Shown here one piece after another: positions 8,358-16,414 of a DNA stretch of 44,676 bases. Below the pieces are notes generated by a model. It had not been told where the DNA came from. It did not search any database and saw nothing but the letters and a program-made list of their open reading frames with translations. This DNA is from Pseudomonadota bacterium. Lineage in GTDB: Bacteria > Pseudomonadota > Gammaproteobacteria > Pseudomonadales > Pseudomonadaceae. How positions within the stretch are numbered: the stretch's first letter is position 1; each line of letters opens with the position of its first letter. The stretch covers positions 1-44,676 of the forward strand of contig JAEWGL010000266.1 in assembly GCA_023388335.1 (NCBI GenBank), given 5' to 3'. The position numbers were made by a program, and so were the translations under genes.

Positions 8358-8359
8358 GT
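8358..8359. other. attR core dinucleotide of the recombinase element
   Basis: GT between the element end (GGTCGGGAACTG) and the remaining tnpC sequence (CATCGGGCGCAAGGCC). It pairs with attL at 5763-5764. Confidence 0.7.
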
Positions 8360-8615
8360 CATCGGGCGCAAGGCCTGGCTGTTCAGTGATACGCCCAGGG
8401 GCGCATCAGCCAGTGCGCAGATCTACAGTTTGGTGGAAACCGCCAAAGCCAACGGCCAAGAGCCTTATACGTGGCTGCGCCATGTACTCGAAAAGCTGCC
8501 GCATGCGCAGTCGGTGGCGGACTATGAAGCGCTTCTGCCGTGGAGCTGCTTCCCAGAGATGCCACGGTGAACCCGATCCCTGCTTTGCGGTAGGTGGGGA
8601 TCATGGATCGGATAC

Positions 8616-9806
8616 GCTCAAAGGCTTCCTCTTGTGCATGTCGCGAGACATAGCGGCGCTGGGCTTTTGTGCATTGGGCTTTGAGTGCACATCCAGCGCA
8701 GTCGCTGACTGCCGCCTGGTAGATCCGGTCGCCTTTGTGACGTTGTTTCAGGGTTAGCCAGTGACCTGCCGGGCACTGGTACCGATCCTGTTCAGCATCG
8801 TAGGTAAAGTCCTTGCGCTCGAATAATGTTTCGCCACTGGATTCGAAGTTCGGTGTGGCGGTACATAGACGGTGATGGCAGCCTCCTCGCACGCCTGGAA
8901 CTGCTGGCCATTTGAGTAGCCCATATCGGCTGTTACGGCCAGCGTGTCCTGCCCCAGCTCGTCCTTGGCAGCTTTGGCCATGGGCTCGAGCTGCTTGCGG
9001 TCGTCGCCATCTTGCGTCACCTCGTGGTGCAAAATCAGACAATGTTCTGCATCGACGGCAGACTGCACGTTATAGGCAACACGCGCCCCCTTTGGTGTGC
9101 GCATCATTCGGGCATCGCTTTCGTGCGTGTTGAATTGCTCCAGCCCCATCGACTTCATCAAGGCTTGGCAACTGCGGTTGTCCTGCTGCTTGGCTTCAAG
9201 CTTCGCCAGTGCAGCCTTGATCGCACGGCGATCAACCACTTGCTCACCTTCAGCCTTGTCAGCGGCGTCCAGGTCGGCCAGATATTGGGCGATGCGCTTA
9301 TCCAGCTTTTCATCCTGGCGCTTGAGTTGGTTCAAGTTCAAATGACGTCGTGAGGAAGCCACTGCCTGGAACTTGCTGCCGTCGATCGCAACCAGATCAC
9401 CGGCAATCAAGCCGGCGGCTCGGCAGAACCGCACAAAGGCACGGCATGTCGCAACGAAGGCGACTTTGTTGTTCTTGCGAAAATCGGCGATGGTCTTGAA
9501 TTCGGGTTTGAGCCGGTTGATCAACCACATCACTTCGATGTTGCGCTGACACTCAGCTTCCAGCCGCCGCGACGAGCGAATGCACTGAAAATAGCCATAG
9601 AGGTAAAGCTTGAGCTGGTCGGCGGGATCGTAAGAGGGGCGCCCAGTGGCCTTGGGTTGGGCCTTGTCAAAACCTAACTGCCCCAGATCCAGCTTGGCGA
9701 CATACAGGTCGATGACCCGTACGAGGTGATCTTCCGGGATCAGTTCCTCCAGCGAGACCGGGAACAAACTGGTCTGACTGCGGGACTCTCCTTGTATGTA
9801 GGCCAT
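8616..9806 (-). pseudogene. IS1182-family transposase, frameshifted and truncated
   Basis: It starts MAYIQGESRSQTSLFPVSLE at ATG 9806. The N-terminal DUF772 region is complete (YDPADQLKLYLYGYFQ). The first two catalytic aspartates are in DLVAIDGSKFQA and AVTADMGYSNGQQ. The frame breaks near 8850-8858: VYVPPHRT is followed by the wrong frame, while the family sequence PNFESSGETLFERKDF resumes one frame over, as if a few bases between short CACACCG repeats were lost. The zinc-binding CAGCALKAQC segment follows. The gene then stops at the IS66 end after EEAFER, so the third catalytic acid is missing. It is non-functional. Confidence 0.85.
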
Positions 9807-9811
9807 AACGA

Positions 9812-9845
9812 AAAATGCTCCGAATCTTTCGATACGGAGCATTTT
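9812..9845. repeat. 11-bp inverted repeat in the IS1182 leader
   Basis: AAAATGCTCCG (9812-9822) pairs perfectly with CGGAGCATTTT (9835-9845). It lies immediately before the transposase start (9806). Such leader hairpins in insertion sequences can limit expression from outside transcription; here that is only a suggestion. Confidence 0.55.
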
Positions 9846-9919
9846 CCTAAAGGGCCGCGCAGATTGCTAGGTTTTCACACAGTCCGTTCCGGGGCGCTTT
9901 TTTATGCGTGTCATGGTGT

Positions 9920-9968
9920 GGCGCCGCTTCGCGGGCCAGTCGAGGCGCCGGACCGCCGCTCCGGCAGG
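9920..9968. repeat. REP-like intergenic repeat, copy 1
   Basis: GGCGCCGCTTCGCGGGCCAG followed by GTCGAGGCGCCGGACCGCCG resembles 19897-19944 downstream of typA (GGCCCCTTCGCGGGCAAG, then GTCGGAGCGCCGAACCGCCG). Both look like degenerate Pseudomonas REP elements. Confidence 0.55.
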
Positions 9969-9969
9969 G

Positions 9970-10022
9970 TTCAGCTAAATCAATGAGCTAGCGTTTGTTC
10001 TATGAGCGGGCTTGCCCGCGAA
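9970..10022 (+). repeat. Dispersed intergenic repeat, copy A
   Basis: Core GCTAAATCAATGAG, then CTAGCGTTTGTTCTATGAG, followed by the palindromic GCGGGCTTGCCCGC. Other copies in this window are at 20401, 28244 (inverted) and 28432. It lies 27 bases after the end of trmL. Confidence 0.75.
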
Positions 10023-10048
10023 GACCAGTGGCACCAGCGCAACAGTCC

Positions 10049-10504
10049 TCAGGCGAACCCCTGCTGCCGCCACGCCTCGTAGACGGTGACGGCCACCGTG
10101 TTGGACAGGTTCAGGCTGCGGCAGCCCGGGCGCATGGGCAGGCGCAGGCGCTGCTCGGTGGGCAGGCTGTCCAGCACTTCGGCAGGCAGGCCGCGGCTTT
10201 CGGGGCCGAACAGGAAGGCATCACCCGGTTGATAGGCGACTTCATGGAAGGGGTGAGAGCCCTTGGTGGTAAAGGCGAACAGCCGCGGCTGGCCGAGGCT
10301 TTCCAGGCATCCGGCCAGGCTCTCGTGACGCCTGAGCGTGGCATACTCGTGATAATCCAGGCCCGCCCGGCGAAGGCGCTTGTCATCCAGTTCGAAACCT
10401 ATCGGTTCGATCAGGTGCAGGTCGCAGCCGCTGTTGGCGCAGAGCCGGATAATGTTGCCGGTATTCGGCGGAATCTCTGGTTGGAAGAGGATGACGTGAA
10501 ACAT
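10049..10504 (-). CDS. trmL: tRNA (cytidine/uridine-2'-O-)-methyltransferase TrmL
   Basis: 151 residues, the usual TrmL length. The SPOUT methyltransferase pattern is clear: it starts MFHVILFQPEIPPNTGNIIR, has LFGPESRGLP in the middle and ends in the knotted cofactor site with LNLSNTVAVTVYEAWRQQGF. The enzyme methylates the 2'-O of the wobble base (position 34) of certain leucine tRNAs, working as a dimer in the cytoplasm. GGAG lies 6 bases before the ATG at 10504. The start codon overlaps the start codon of the divergent gene by two bases. Confidence 0.93.
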   Translation of the reverse strand: MFHVILFQPEIPPNTGNIIRLCANSGCDLHLIEPIGFELDDKRLRRAGLDYHEYATLRRHESLAGCLESLGQPRLFAFTTKGSHPFHEVAYQPGDAFLFGPESRGLPAEVLDSLPTEQRLRLPMRPGCRSLNLSNTVAVTVYEAWRQQGFA

Positions 10505-10940
10505 GCACGGCTCCGAGCGTGAAGATAGTGAGCATTCTACCCCTGAACCGGACCCACGTTCGAAGGCCTGGCCGCGCGTGCTGTTTTCCCTGGCCTTGTT
10601 TGGGCTGCTGGTGGGTTTGATGATCGGCCGCTTGACGGCCCCCGACACGCGGGTGCTGGAACAGGTGGAGGTGGTCGAAGCGGGGTTGGACCTGTGGTTC
10701 AACGAAGAACCCAAGCTGCATGGCGAGACGGTGGAGGGCACCTTGGCGCTGCTCTTCGAGGCCGAAGGCAAGGTCCAGCGCGGCCAACTACGGATGCAGG
10801 GCAAGCCCGTCAGCTGGCGTGTTCAGAAGAGTGATGTGGGCTTGCTGTTGACCCTGGTCGCCGCGCGTCCCCTGCGTGGCGACTGGGCCGGTGCAGAGGA
10901 CGCGGGGCGTTGGCGGGTGCAGGTGAGGCTGCACGAATAA
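10503..10940 (+). CDS. Membrane-anchored protein of unknown function
   Basis: 145 residues. A polar N-terminus of about 22 residues is followed by one membrane segment (VLFSLALFGLLVGLMIG, about 26-43), then a domain of about 100 residues predicted to lie in the periplasm and to be rich in beta strands. The orientation fits a single-pass inner-membrane anchor with the C-terminus outside. I do not recognise the family. The ATG overlaps the trmL start codon on the other strand (CATG at 10502-10505), and no better in-frame start exists before the membrane segment; the GAGG upstream is 12 bases away and weak. Confidence 0.7.
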   Translation: MHGSEREDSEHSTPEPDPRSKAWPRVLFSLALFGLLVGLMIGRLTAPDTRVLEQVEVVEAGLDLWFNEEPKLHGETVEGTLALLFEAEGKVQRGQLRMQGKPVSWRVQKSDVGLLLTLVAARPLRGDWAGAEDAGRWRVQVRLHE

Positions 10941-11146
10941 AAGAGGGGATTTCCCGGCCTGCCTGTACCGAGGTCCCCAAAACTGGAGGTACCTAGGTTA
11001 TTGCAGGTGTCGTGCCAGTTTTGCAAAGGCCACGAATACTGGGGTTTGGCCGTGCTCTACAGGGTTCAGTCGGGAAATTGTGCCTTCAGGCGGTGCAGGG
11101 GGCACAGGATCGGTGCAGGTGTTGGTTGCATGCCTTGAGTGTTGTA

Positions 11147-11196
11147 GCGTCCTTGAGCCCGAGCGCCGCGCGGGCGGCGCTCGGGCTCAAGGACGC
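11147..11196 (-). terminator. Perfect 23-bp hairpin after ntrC
   Basis: GCGTCCTTGAGCCCGAGCGC... (11147-11169) pairs base for base with 11174-11196 over a 4-base loop. It begins 13 bases beyond the ntrC stop. No long T-tract follows on the minus strand. It probably ends or protects the ntrB-ntrC mRNA. Confidence 0.65.
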
Positions 11197-11208
11197 AGGC
11201 TGGCGCGA

Positions 11209-12641
<1,433 letters not shown>

Positions 12642-12645
<4 letters not shown>

Positions 12646-13727
12646 GAGGCAGTGGCTCCTTGTTCCAGTGGCAGGAAGATCGAAAAGGTGGTGTGGCCGG
12701 GGTGGCTTTCACATTCGATCAGGCCCTGGTGCTGGCTGATGATGTTCTGGGTAATGGCCAGGCCGAGCCCGGTACCGTCCGGGCGTCCGCTGACCATGGG
12801 ATAGAAGAGCGTGTCCTGTAGCTGTGCAGGGATGCCGGGGCCGTTGTCGATGAGCTCGACGCGTGCCACCAGCCGATGGCGGGTGTGGCCGATGGTGAAC
12901 TGACGCATGGCTCGGCTGCGCAAGGTAATGCGGCCCAGGCGCAGCTCGTTCTGGCTGCTGATGGCCTGCATGGCATTGCGCACGATGTTCAGCACGGCCT
13001 GGATCATCTGCTCGCGGTCGATCAGGACATCGGGCAGGCTCGGGTCGTAATCGCGCACCAAGGTGATGCATCCCTGGCTCTCGGCCTCGACCAGACTGCA
13101 CACCCGTTCGAGCACCTCGTGGATGTTGGTCATGGCCAGAGACGGCAGCTTGTTCGAGCCGAGCATGCGATCGACCAGGTTACGCAGGCGGTCGGCTTCC
13201 TCGATGATCACATTGGTGTAGTCGCGCAGGTCGTCCTCGGGCAGTTCGCGGGCCAGCAGCTGCGCCGCGCCACGGATGCCACCCAGCGGGTTCTTGATCT
13301 CGTGGGCCAGGCCGCGCACCAGCATCTTGGTGGTTTCCTGCTTGGACAGCTGCGCCTCTTCCTTGGTGATGCGCAGCAGCCGGTCGCGCGGGTGGACCTC
13401 AAGCAGCAGCAGGGTCTGGCCCTGGTTGAGGATCGGCGTGACAGCGTAGTCGACGGTCAGGTTCTGACCGGTCAATGAGGTCAGTTGGGCTTCGCGCTTG
13501 GTGAAGGGGTGGGCCTGTTCGACGGCCTGGCGCAAGGAGTTGAGCGCCTCGGTCGATTCGGTGAACAGCTCGCTGATGAACTGCCCATGGCTGCGCTGGC
13601 CGCTGATGGCCAGAAGCATTTCGGCCGCCGGGTTCATGTACTCAAGGCACAGTTCGGCATTGAGCAGGAGGGTGGCGGTAGTCAGGTTGTCCAGGAGCAG
13701 ACGGTGCTGTGCATCGCTGATGGTCAT
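12642..13727 (-). CDS. ntrB: Nitrogen sensor histidine kinase NtrB
   Basis: 361 residues from ATG 13727 (MTISDAQHRLLLDNL), the family length; the frame is open further upstream but without conserved sequence. A PAS domain occupies the first 110 residues, the dimerisation/phosphoacceptor box is RGLAHEIKNPLGG with H142, and the ATPase domain has the N box, DNGPGIP and GRPDGTGLGLAI. There are no membrane segments, as expected for this cytoplasmic kinase/phosphatase that answers to the PII protein. It forms a bicistronic unit with ntrC. Confidence 0.96.
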
Positions 13728-13943
13728 GGGGTGTCGTTGACCTCTTTTGGCACATGGCACCCCCGGCTGTGCCAGGGGTGGGCGCGCTGGTAATCCGCTG
13801 ATCCGAAGAAAATGCAAAAAACAAACCAAGGCTCCGAAAAGAAGCGGGAATACTGGAGAAAGACCTGTCTTTGCGCGGATTGGGCCTACAAAGCCCTGCT
13901 TTGCCAATGGTCATGAACCAAAGTGGGGTAGCCCCAGGTCAGA

Positions 13944-14525
13944 TCACTGCTTCTGTGCACCAATATAGAGCATAGGCGTTTCACGGTTTTTTTCGCACAG
14001 TTGTCCGCTGGCACGGACCAAGGCCAAGTAGCGCAGAGCATCATGGGTACGGTGGGCCAGGGTGTGGGCCAACAGTTCGCTGCAGCGTGGCACAGGCGTT
14101 TGATCGAACGCGGCAAGACGCTCGAGCAGCTGCGATTGCAGGCGGTCGAGGCGTGGGCGCAGTTGCCCGTGCAGGTCCTGGCGCGGCGTGGCCGGCGCCT
14201 GTTGCTGCAGTTGCCAGTGGGAGAGGGCGGTGTACTGGAGCAGCTTGTTGGCCTCCATCTGGTCGCTGAAGAAGGCTTCGGCGCGGTCCGGGCTTAGCCG
14301 GTAGTCAGGGGCGGTCTCGCGCACGCTGGCAATGACCTGGCGCTCGCGGGAGGTCGCCTGGACGGGCTGGCGCTGGTCCCATTTGTGCAGCGCCACGGCC
14401 TCGGCAAGGTCCAGGCGCTGTTCCATGCCCTCAAGCAAAGACTCCAGCGCGCTGTCTGGCTGAGCGGATGAGGTACAACCTTGCAGGGCAAACAGGAAAA
14501 ACGTGACGAGACGAAAAGAGCGCAT
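13944..14525 (-). CDS. Putative exported chorismate mutase (AroQ-gamma type)
   Basis: 193 residues. The N-terminus is a signal peptide (MRSFRLVTFFLFALQGCTSS) with a possible lipobox LQGC, so export as a lipoprotein or periplasmic protein is likely. The mature part carries the all-helical AroQ pattern: LLEGMEQRLDLAEAVALHKW, then RERQVIASVRE, then AFFSDQMEANKLLQYTALSH. The K of HKW and the F-F-x-x-Q-x-E-A-N-K segment match secreted chorismate mutases, which turn chorismate into prephenate outside the cytoplasm. It lies alone between ntrB and glnA. Exact function in Pseudomonas is not settled. Confidence 0.7.
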   Translation of the reverse strand: MRSFRLVTFFLFALQGCTSSAQPDSALESLLEGMEQRLDLAEAVALHKWDQRQPVQATSRERQVIASVRETAPDYRLSPDRAEAFFSDQMEANKLLQYTALSHWQLQQQAPATPRQDLHGQLRPRLDRLQSQLLERLAAFDQTPVPRCSELLAHTLAHRTHDALRYLALVRASGQLCEKNRETPMLYIGAQKQ

Positions 14526-14612
14526 GGTGATCTCCTGGGAACGAGAGCCGAGTGTGTCGTGGCGCTCGGTTTGTCCCCAGTCAGACGGCTCCTGATTTCA
14601 TGTAGGAAAAAG

Positions 14613-14641
14613 AAAAATGGCCTCACAAAGGAGGCCATTTT
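14613..14641 (-). terminator. Intrinsic terminator of glnA
   Basis: On the minus strand AAAATGGCCTC, loop CTTTGT and GAGGCCATTTT form an 11-bp stem followed by a T-rich tract (TTCTTTTT). It lies about 35 bases after the glnA stop. Confidence 0.9.
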
Positions 14642-14674
14642 CGGGGGATGCCGCAGACGCTGCGCGTCAATGCA

Positions 14675-16081
14675 TCAGACGCTGTAGTACAGGTCGTATT
14701 CCAGCGGGTGAACGAAGGTACGGACCTTGATTTCTTCTTCCGACTTCAGGTCGATGTAGGCATTGATGAAGTCGTCGGAGAACACGCCGCCCTTGGTCAG
14801 GAACGCACGGCCCTTGTCCAGCTCTTCCAGGGCTTCTTTCAGGCTACCGCAAACCTGTGGGATTTCCTTGGCCTCTTCAGGCGGCAGGTCGTACAGGTTC
14901 TTGTCGGCGGCGTCGCCTGGGTGGATCTTATTCTGGATGCCGTCCAGGCCAGCCATCAGCAGTGCAGCGAAGCACAGGTACGGGTTGGCAGCCGGGTCCG
15001 GGAAGCGCGCTTCGATACGGCGGGCTTTCGGGCTGGAAACGTAAGGGATACGGATCGAGGCCGAACGGTTGCGGGCGGAGTAGGCCAGCATTACCGGAGC
15101 TTCGAAGCCTGGGACCAGGCGCTTGTAGGAGTTGGTCGCAGGGTTGGTGAAGCCGTTCAGGGCCTTGCCGTGCTTGATGATACCGCCGATGAAGTACAGG
15201 GCGGTGTCGGACAGGCCAGCGTAGCCTTCGCCAGCGAAGGTGTTCTTGCCTTCCTTGGAGATCGACATGTGCACGTGCATGCCCGAGCCATTGTCGCCGT
15301 ACAGCGGCTTAGGCATGAAGGTAGCGGTGCGGCCGTAGGCGTCGGCGACGTTGTGCACGCAGTACTTGAGCGTCTGCACTTCGTGAGCCTTGGCCACCAG
15401 GGTGTTGAACTTCACGCCGATTTCGTTCTGACCGGCAGTCGCCACTTCGTGGTGGTGGACTTCGACGACCTGGCCCATTTCTTCCAGGGCGTTGCACATG
15501 GCGGTACGGATTTCATGGTCATGGTCGACCGGTGGCAGCGGGAAGTAACCACCCTTGACGCCTGGACGGTGGCCTTTGTTGCCGCCTTCGACGTCATGGT
15601 CGGTCATCCAGGAACCTTGTTCGGAGTAGATCTTGAACATGGAACCGGAAATGTCGGACTTGAACTTCACTTCGTCGAAGATGAAGAACTCAGGCTCGGG
15701 ACCGACGAACACGGTGTCACCGATACCGGTGGACTTCAGGTATTCCTCGGCGCGACGGGCGATGGCGCGTGGGTCGCGGTCGTAGCCTTGCATGGTGGAC
15801 GGCTCGATCACGTCGCAGACCAGGATCAGGGTCGGCTCTTCGGTGAACGGGTCCAGCACTGCAGTGGAGTCATCCGGCAGCAGGATCATGTCGGAGGCTT
15901 CGATGCCTTTCCAGCCTTCGATGGACGAGCCGTCGAACATCTTGCCAGCTTCGAAGAACTCATCATCCAGCGCATCGCGAGCTGGCATGGTGACGTGTTG
16001 CTGCTTGCCTTTGGTGTCCGTGAAACGCAGATCAATCCACTTGACGTCATGATCTTTGATGAGTTGAACCGACTTCGACAT
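14675..16081 (-). CDS. glnA: Glutamine synthetase, type I
   Basis: 468 residues from ATG 16081, preceded by GGAGG. It makes glutamine from glutamate, ammonium and ATP as a cytoplasmic dodecamer. Seen: the beta-grasp N-terminus (VKWIDLRFTDTKGK), the glutamate/metal sites FDGSSIEGW and VGPEPEFF, the ATP site NGSGMHVH, the central loop NRSASIRIP, and the adenylylation tyrosine in KNLYDLPPEEA near residue 397. It is thus GSI-beta and open to covalent control by GlnE. The promoter region has a sigma-54 site and an NtrC-like site, and ntrBC lies just downstream. Confidence 0.97.
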   Translation of the reverse strand: MSKSVQLIKDHDVKWIDLRFTDTKGKQQHVTMPARDALDDEFFEAGKMFDGSSIEGWKGIEASDMILLPDDSTAVLDPFTEEPTLILVCDVIEPSTMQGYDRDPRAIARRAEEYLKSTGIGDTVFVGPEPEFFIFDEVKFKSDISGSMFKIYSEQGSWMTDHDVEGGNKGHRPGVKGGYFPLPPVDHDHEIRTAMCNALEEMGQVVEVHHHEVATAGQNEIGVKFNTLVAKAHEVQTLKYCVHNVADAYGRTATFMPKPLYGDNGSGMHVHMSISKEGKNTFAGEGYAGLSDTALYFIGGIIKHGKALNGFTNPATNSYKRLVPGFEAPVMLAYSARNRSASIRIPYVSSPKARRIEARFPDPAANPYLCFAALLMAGLDGIQNKIHPGDAADKNLYDLPPEEAKEIPQVCGSLKEALEELDKGRAFLTKGGVFSDDFINAYIDLKSEEEIKVRTFVHPLEYDLYYSV

Positions 16082-16180
16082 GTTGTCCTCCGGAGGGTCT
16101 AGACCGCGGTTGGCTCGCGGCCTGGAAAAGGGGTGACGCTGGGCGCGCATAGTCGGCCAAGCTTACCTGCCTCACAAGAG

Positions 16181-16196
16181 AGCAAATTGCATGCCA
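16181..16196 (-). promoter_or_regulatory. Sigma-54 promoter of glnA
   Basis: The minus strand reads TGGCATGCAATTTGCT, matching TGGCAYG-N4-TTGCW at every defined position, with GG and GC 10 bases apart. The predicted start is near 16170, giving a leader of about 90 bases. Confidence 0.85.
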
Positions 16197-16300
16197 CTGC
16201 CCGAAATTGGCCAAGGTGCGCCAGCCTTAGGCCTTTTAGAGGGCGCGACGATGCCAGTGCACGTTTTTCTGCACTCTTAAGAGGCGCGCGTGGTGGTGCA

Positions 16301-16316
16301 TGCACCAATATAGGGC
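16301..16316 (-). promoter_or_regulatory. NtrC binding site upstream of glnA
   Basis: The minus strand reads GCCCTATATTGGTGCA, one base different from the enteric glnA enhancer site GCACTATATTGGTGCA as I recall it. It lies about 130-145 bases before the predicted start, the normal enhancer distance. A second dyad, AGTGCA-N8-TGCACT at 16256-16275, could be another, weaker site; its spacing is one base short. Confidence 0.65.
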
Positions 16317-16339
16317 GGCAAAAACCGTCTGTACAAAAG

Positions 16340-16371
16340 TTGCTCAAACCTTGAGCAATTTCCGCTATAAT
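16340..16371 (+). promoter_or_regulatory. thiI promoter region with palindrome
   Basis: TATAAT at 16366-16371 is a perfect -10. TTGCTCAA-ACC-TTGAGCAA (16340-16358) is a perfect inverted repeat lying over the -35 position, so it may be an operator. No regulator is assigned. Confidence 0.5.
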
Positions 16372-16414
16372 TCGCGCCCTTCTTTTTCGGCCGGCCCTTC
16401 GCGCGCTGTAATCC

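Larger units (their letters stand above)
5765..8359 (-). mobile_element. Serine-recombinase element inserted precisely in IS66 tnpC
   Basis: GT occurs at both junctions (5763-5764 and 8358-8359). Removing 5765-8359 joins KPF-V to IGRKAWLF and restores the tnpC frame exactly. No longer target duplication is seen, as expected for serine recombinases that exchange at a dinucleotide core. The two element ends, read outward from the GT, are alike in register: GACGACCCGTTCATTGTGCA (left) and CAGTTCCCGACCATTCTGCC (right, complemented) agree at 12 of 20 positions. The joined circle would therefore carry an imperfect dyad attachment site. Content on the minus strand: a DUF5372-like gene, a small overlapping gene and a large serine recombinase. 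There is no obvious cargo. Confidence 0.85.
4433..8570 (+). pseudogene. tnpC: IS66 transposase TnpC, broken by two frameshifts and an insertion
   Basis: It begins MRPLPEDLPDDPVLLKQ at 4433. One base is missing near 4607 (frame changes after SER, a TAG follows, and the family sequence VEPNTPQLALFNEP resumes in the next frame from 4609). Another is missing near 4890 (family sequence YGCRGCESAP resumes from 4893). The third part runs to 5762 and holds the catalytic DDE region: IHCDETR, MTDDYAGYNAL and DNNAAERAIKPF. The final part, IGRKAWLFSDTPRGASASAQ up to PEMPR, is found 2.6 kb away at 8360-8570, because another element split the gene at the valine codon. It cannot be translated as one protein. 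Confidence 0.88.
3971..8615 (+). mobile_element. IS66-family insertion sequence, defective, interrupted by a recombinase element
   Basis: The left end GTAACCGCTCCATGAACCAC (3971) matches the complement of the right end, GTATCCGATCCATGATCCCC (8615 inward), at 16 of 20 positions. Both begin with GTA, near the GTAA typical of the IS66 family. Without the 2595-bp insertion the element is about 2050 bp, holding tnpB and tnpC but no tnpA: only 85 bases separate the left end from tnpB. The 8-base flanks differ (TCTACACC left, GCTCAAAG right), so no target duplication remains. The element has probably recombined or generated an adjacent deletion since it inserted. The tnpC frameshifts make it immobile on its own. 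Confidence 0.85.
8616..9890 (-). mobile_element. IS1182-family insertion sequence, 3'-truncated
   Basis: This holds the remains of an IS1182-family transposase on the minus strand, cut exactly where the IS66 right end begins (8615/8616). The 5' part upstream of the start (9807 to about 9890) includes a hairpin and the sequence TTGCTAGGTTTTCACACAGT, which probably lies near the outer end; the precise terminus was not determined. Confidence 0.7.

Noticed and set aside
14648..16102. 484-codon open frame opposite glnA
   Set aside because: Shadow of glnA; low-complexity V/G/H/D-rich translation typical of antisense frames.
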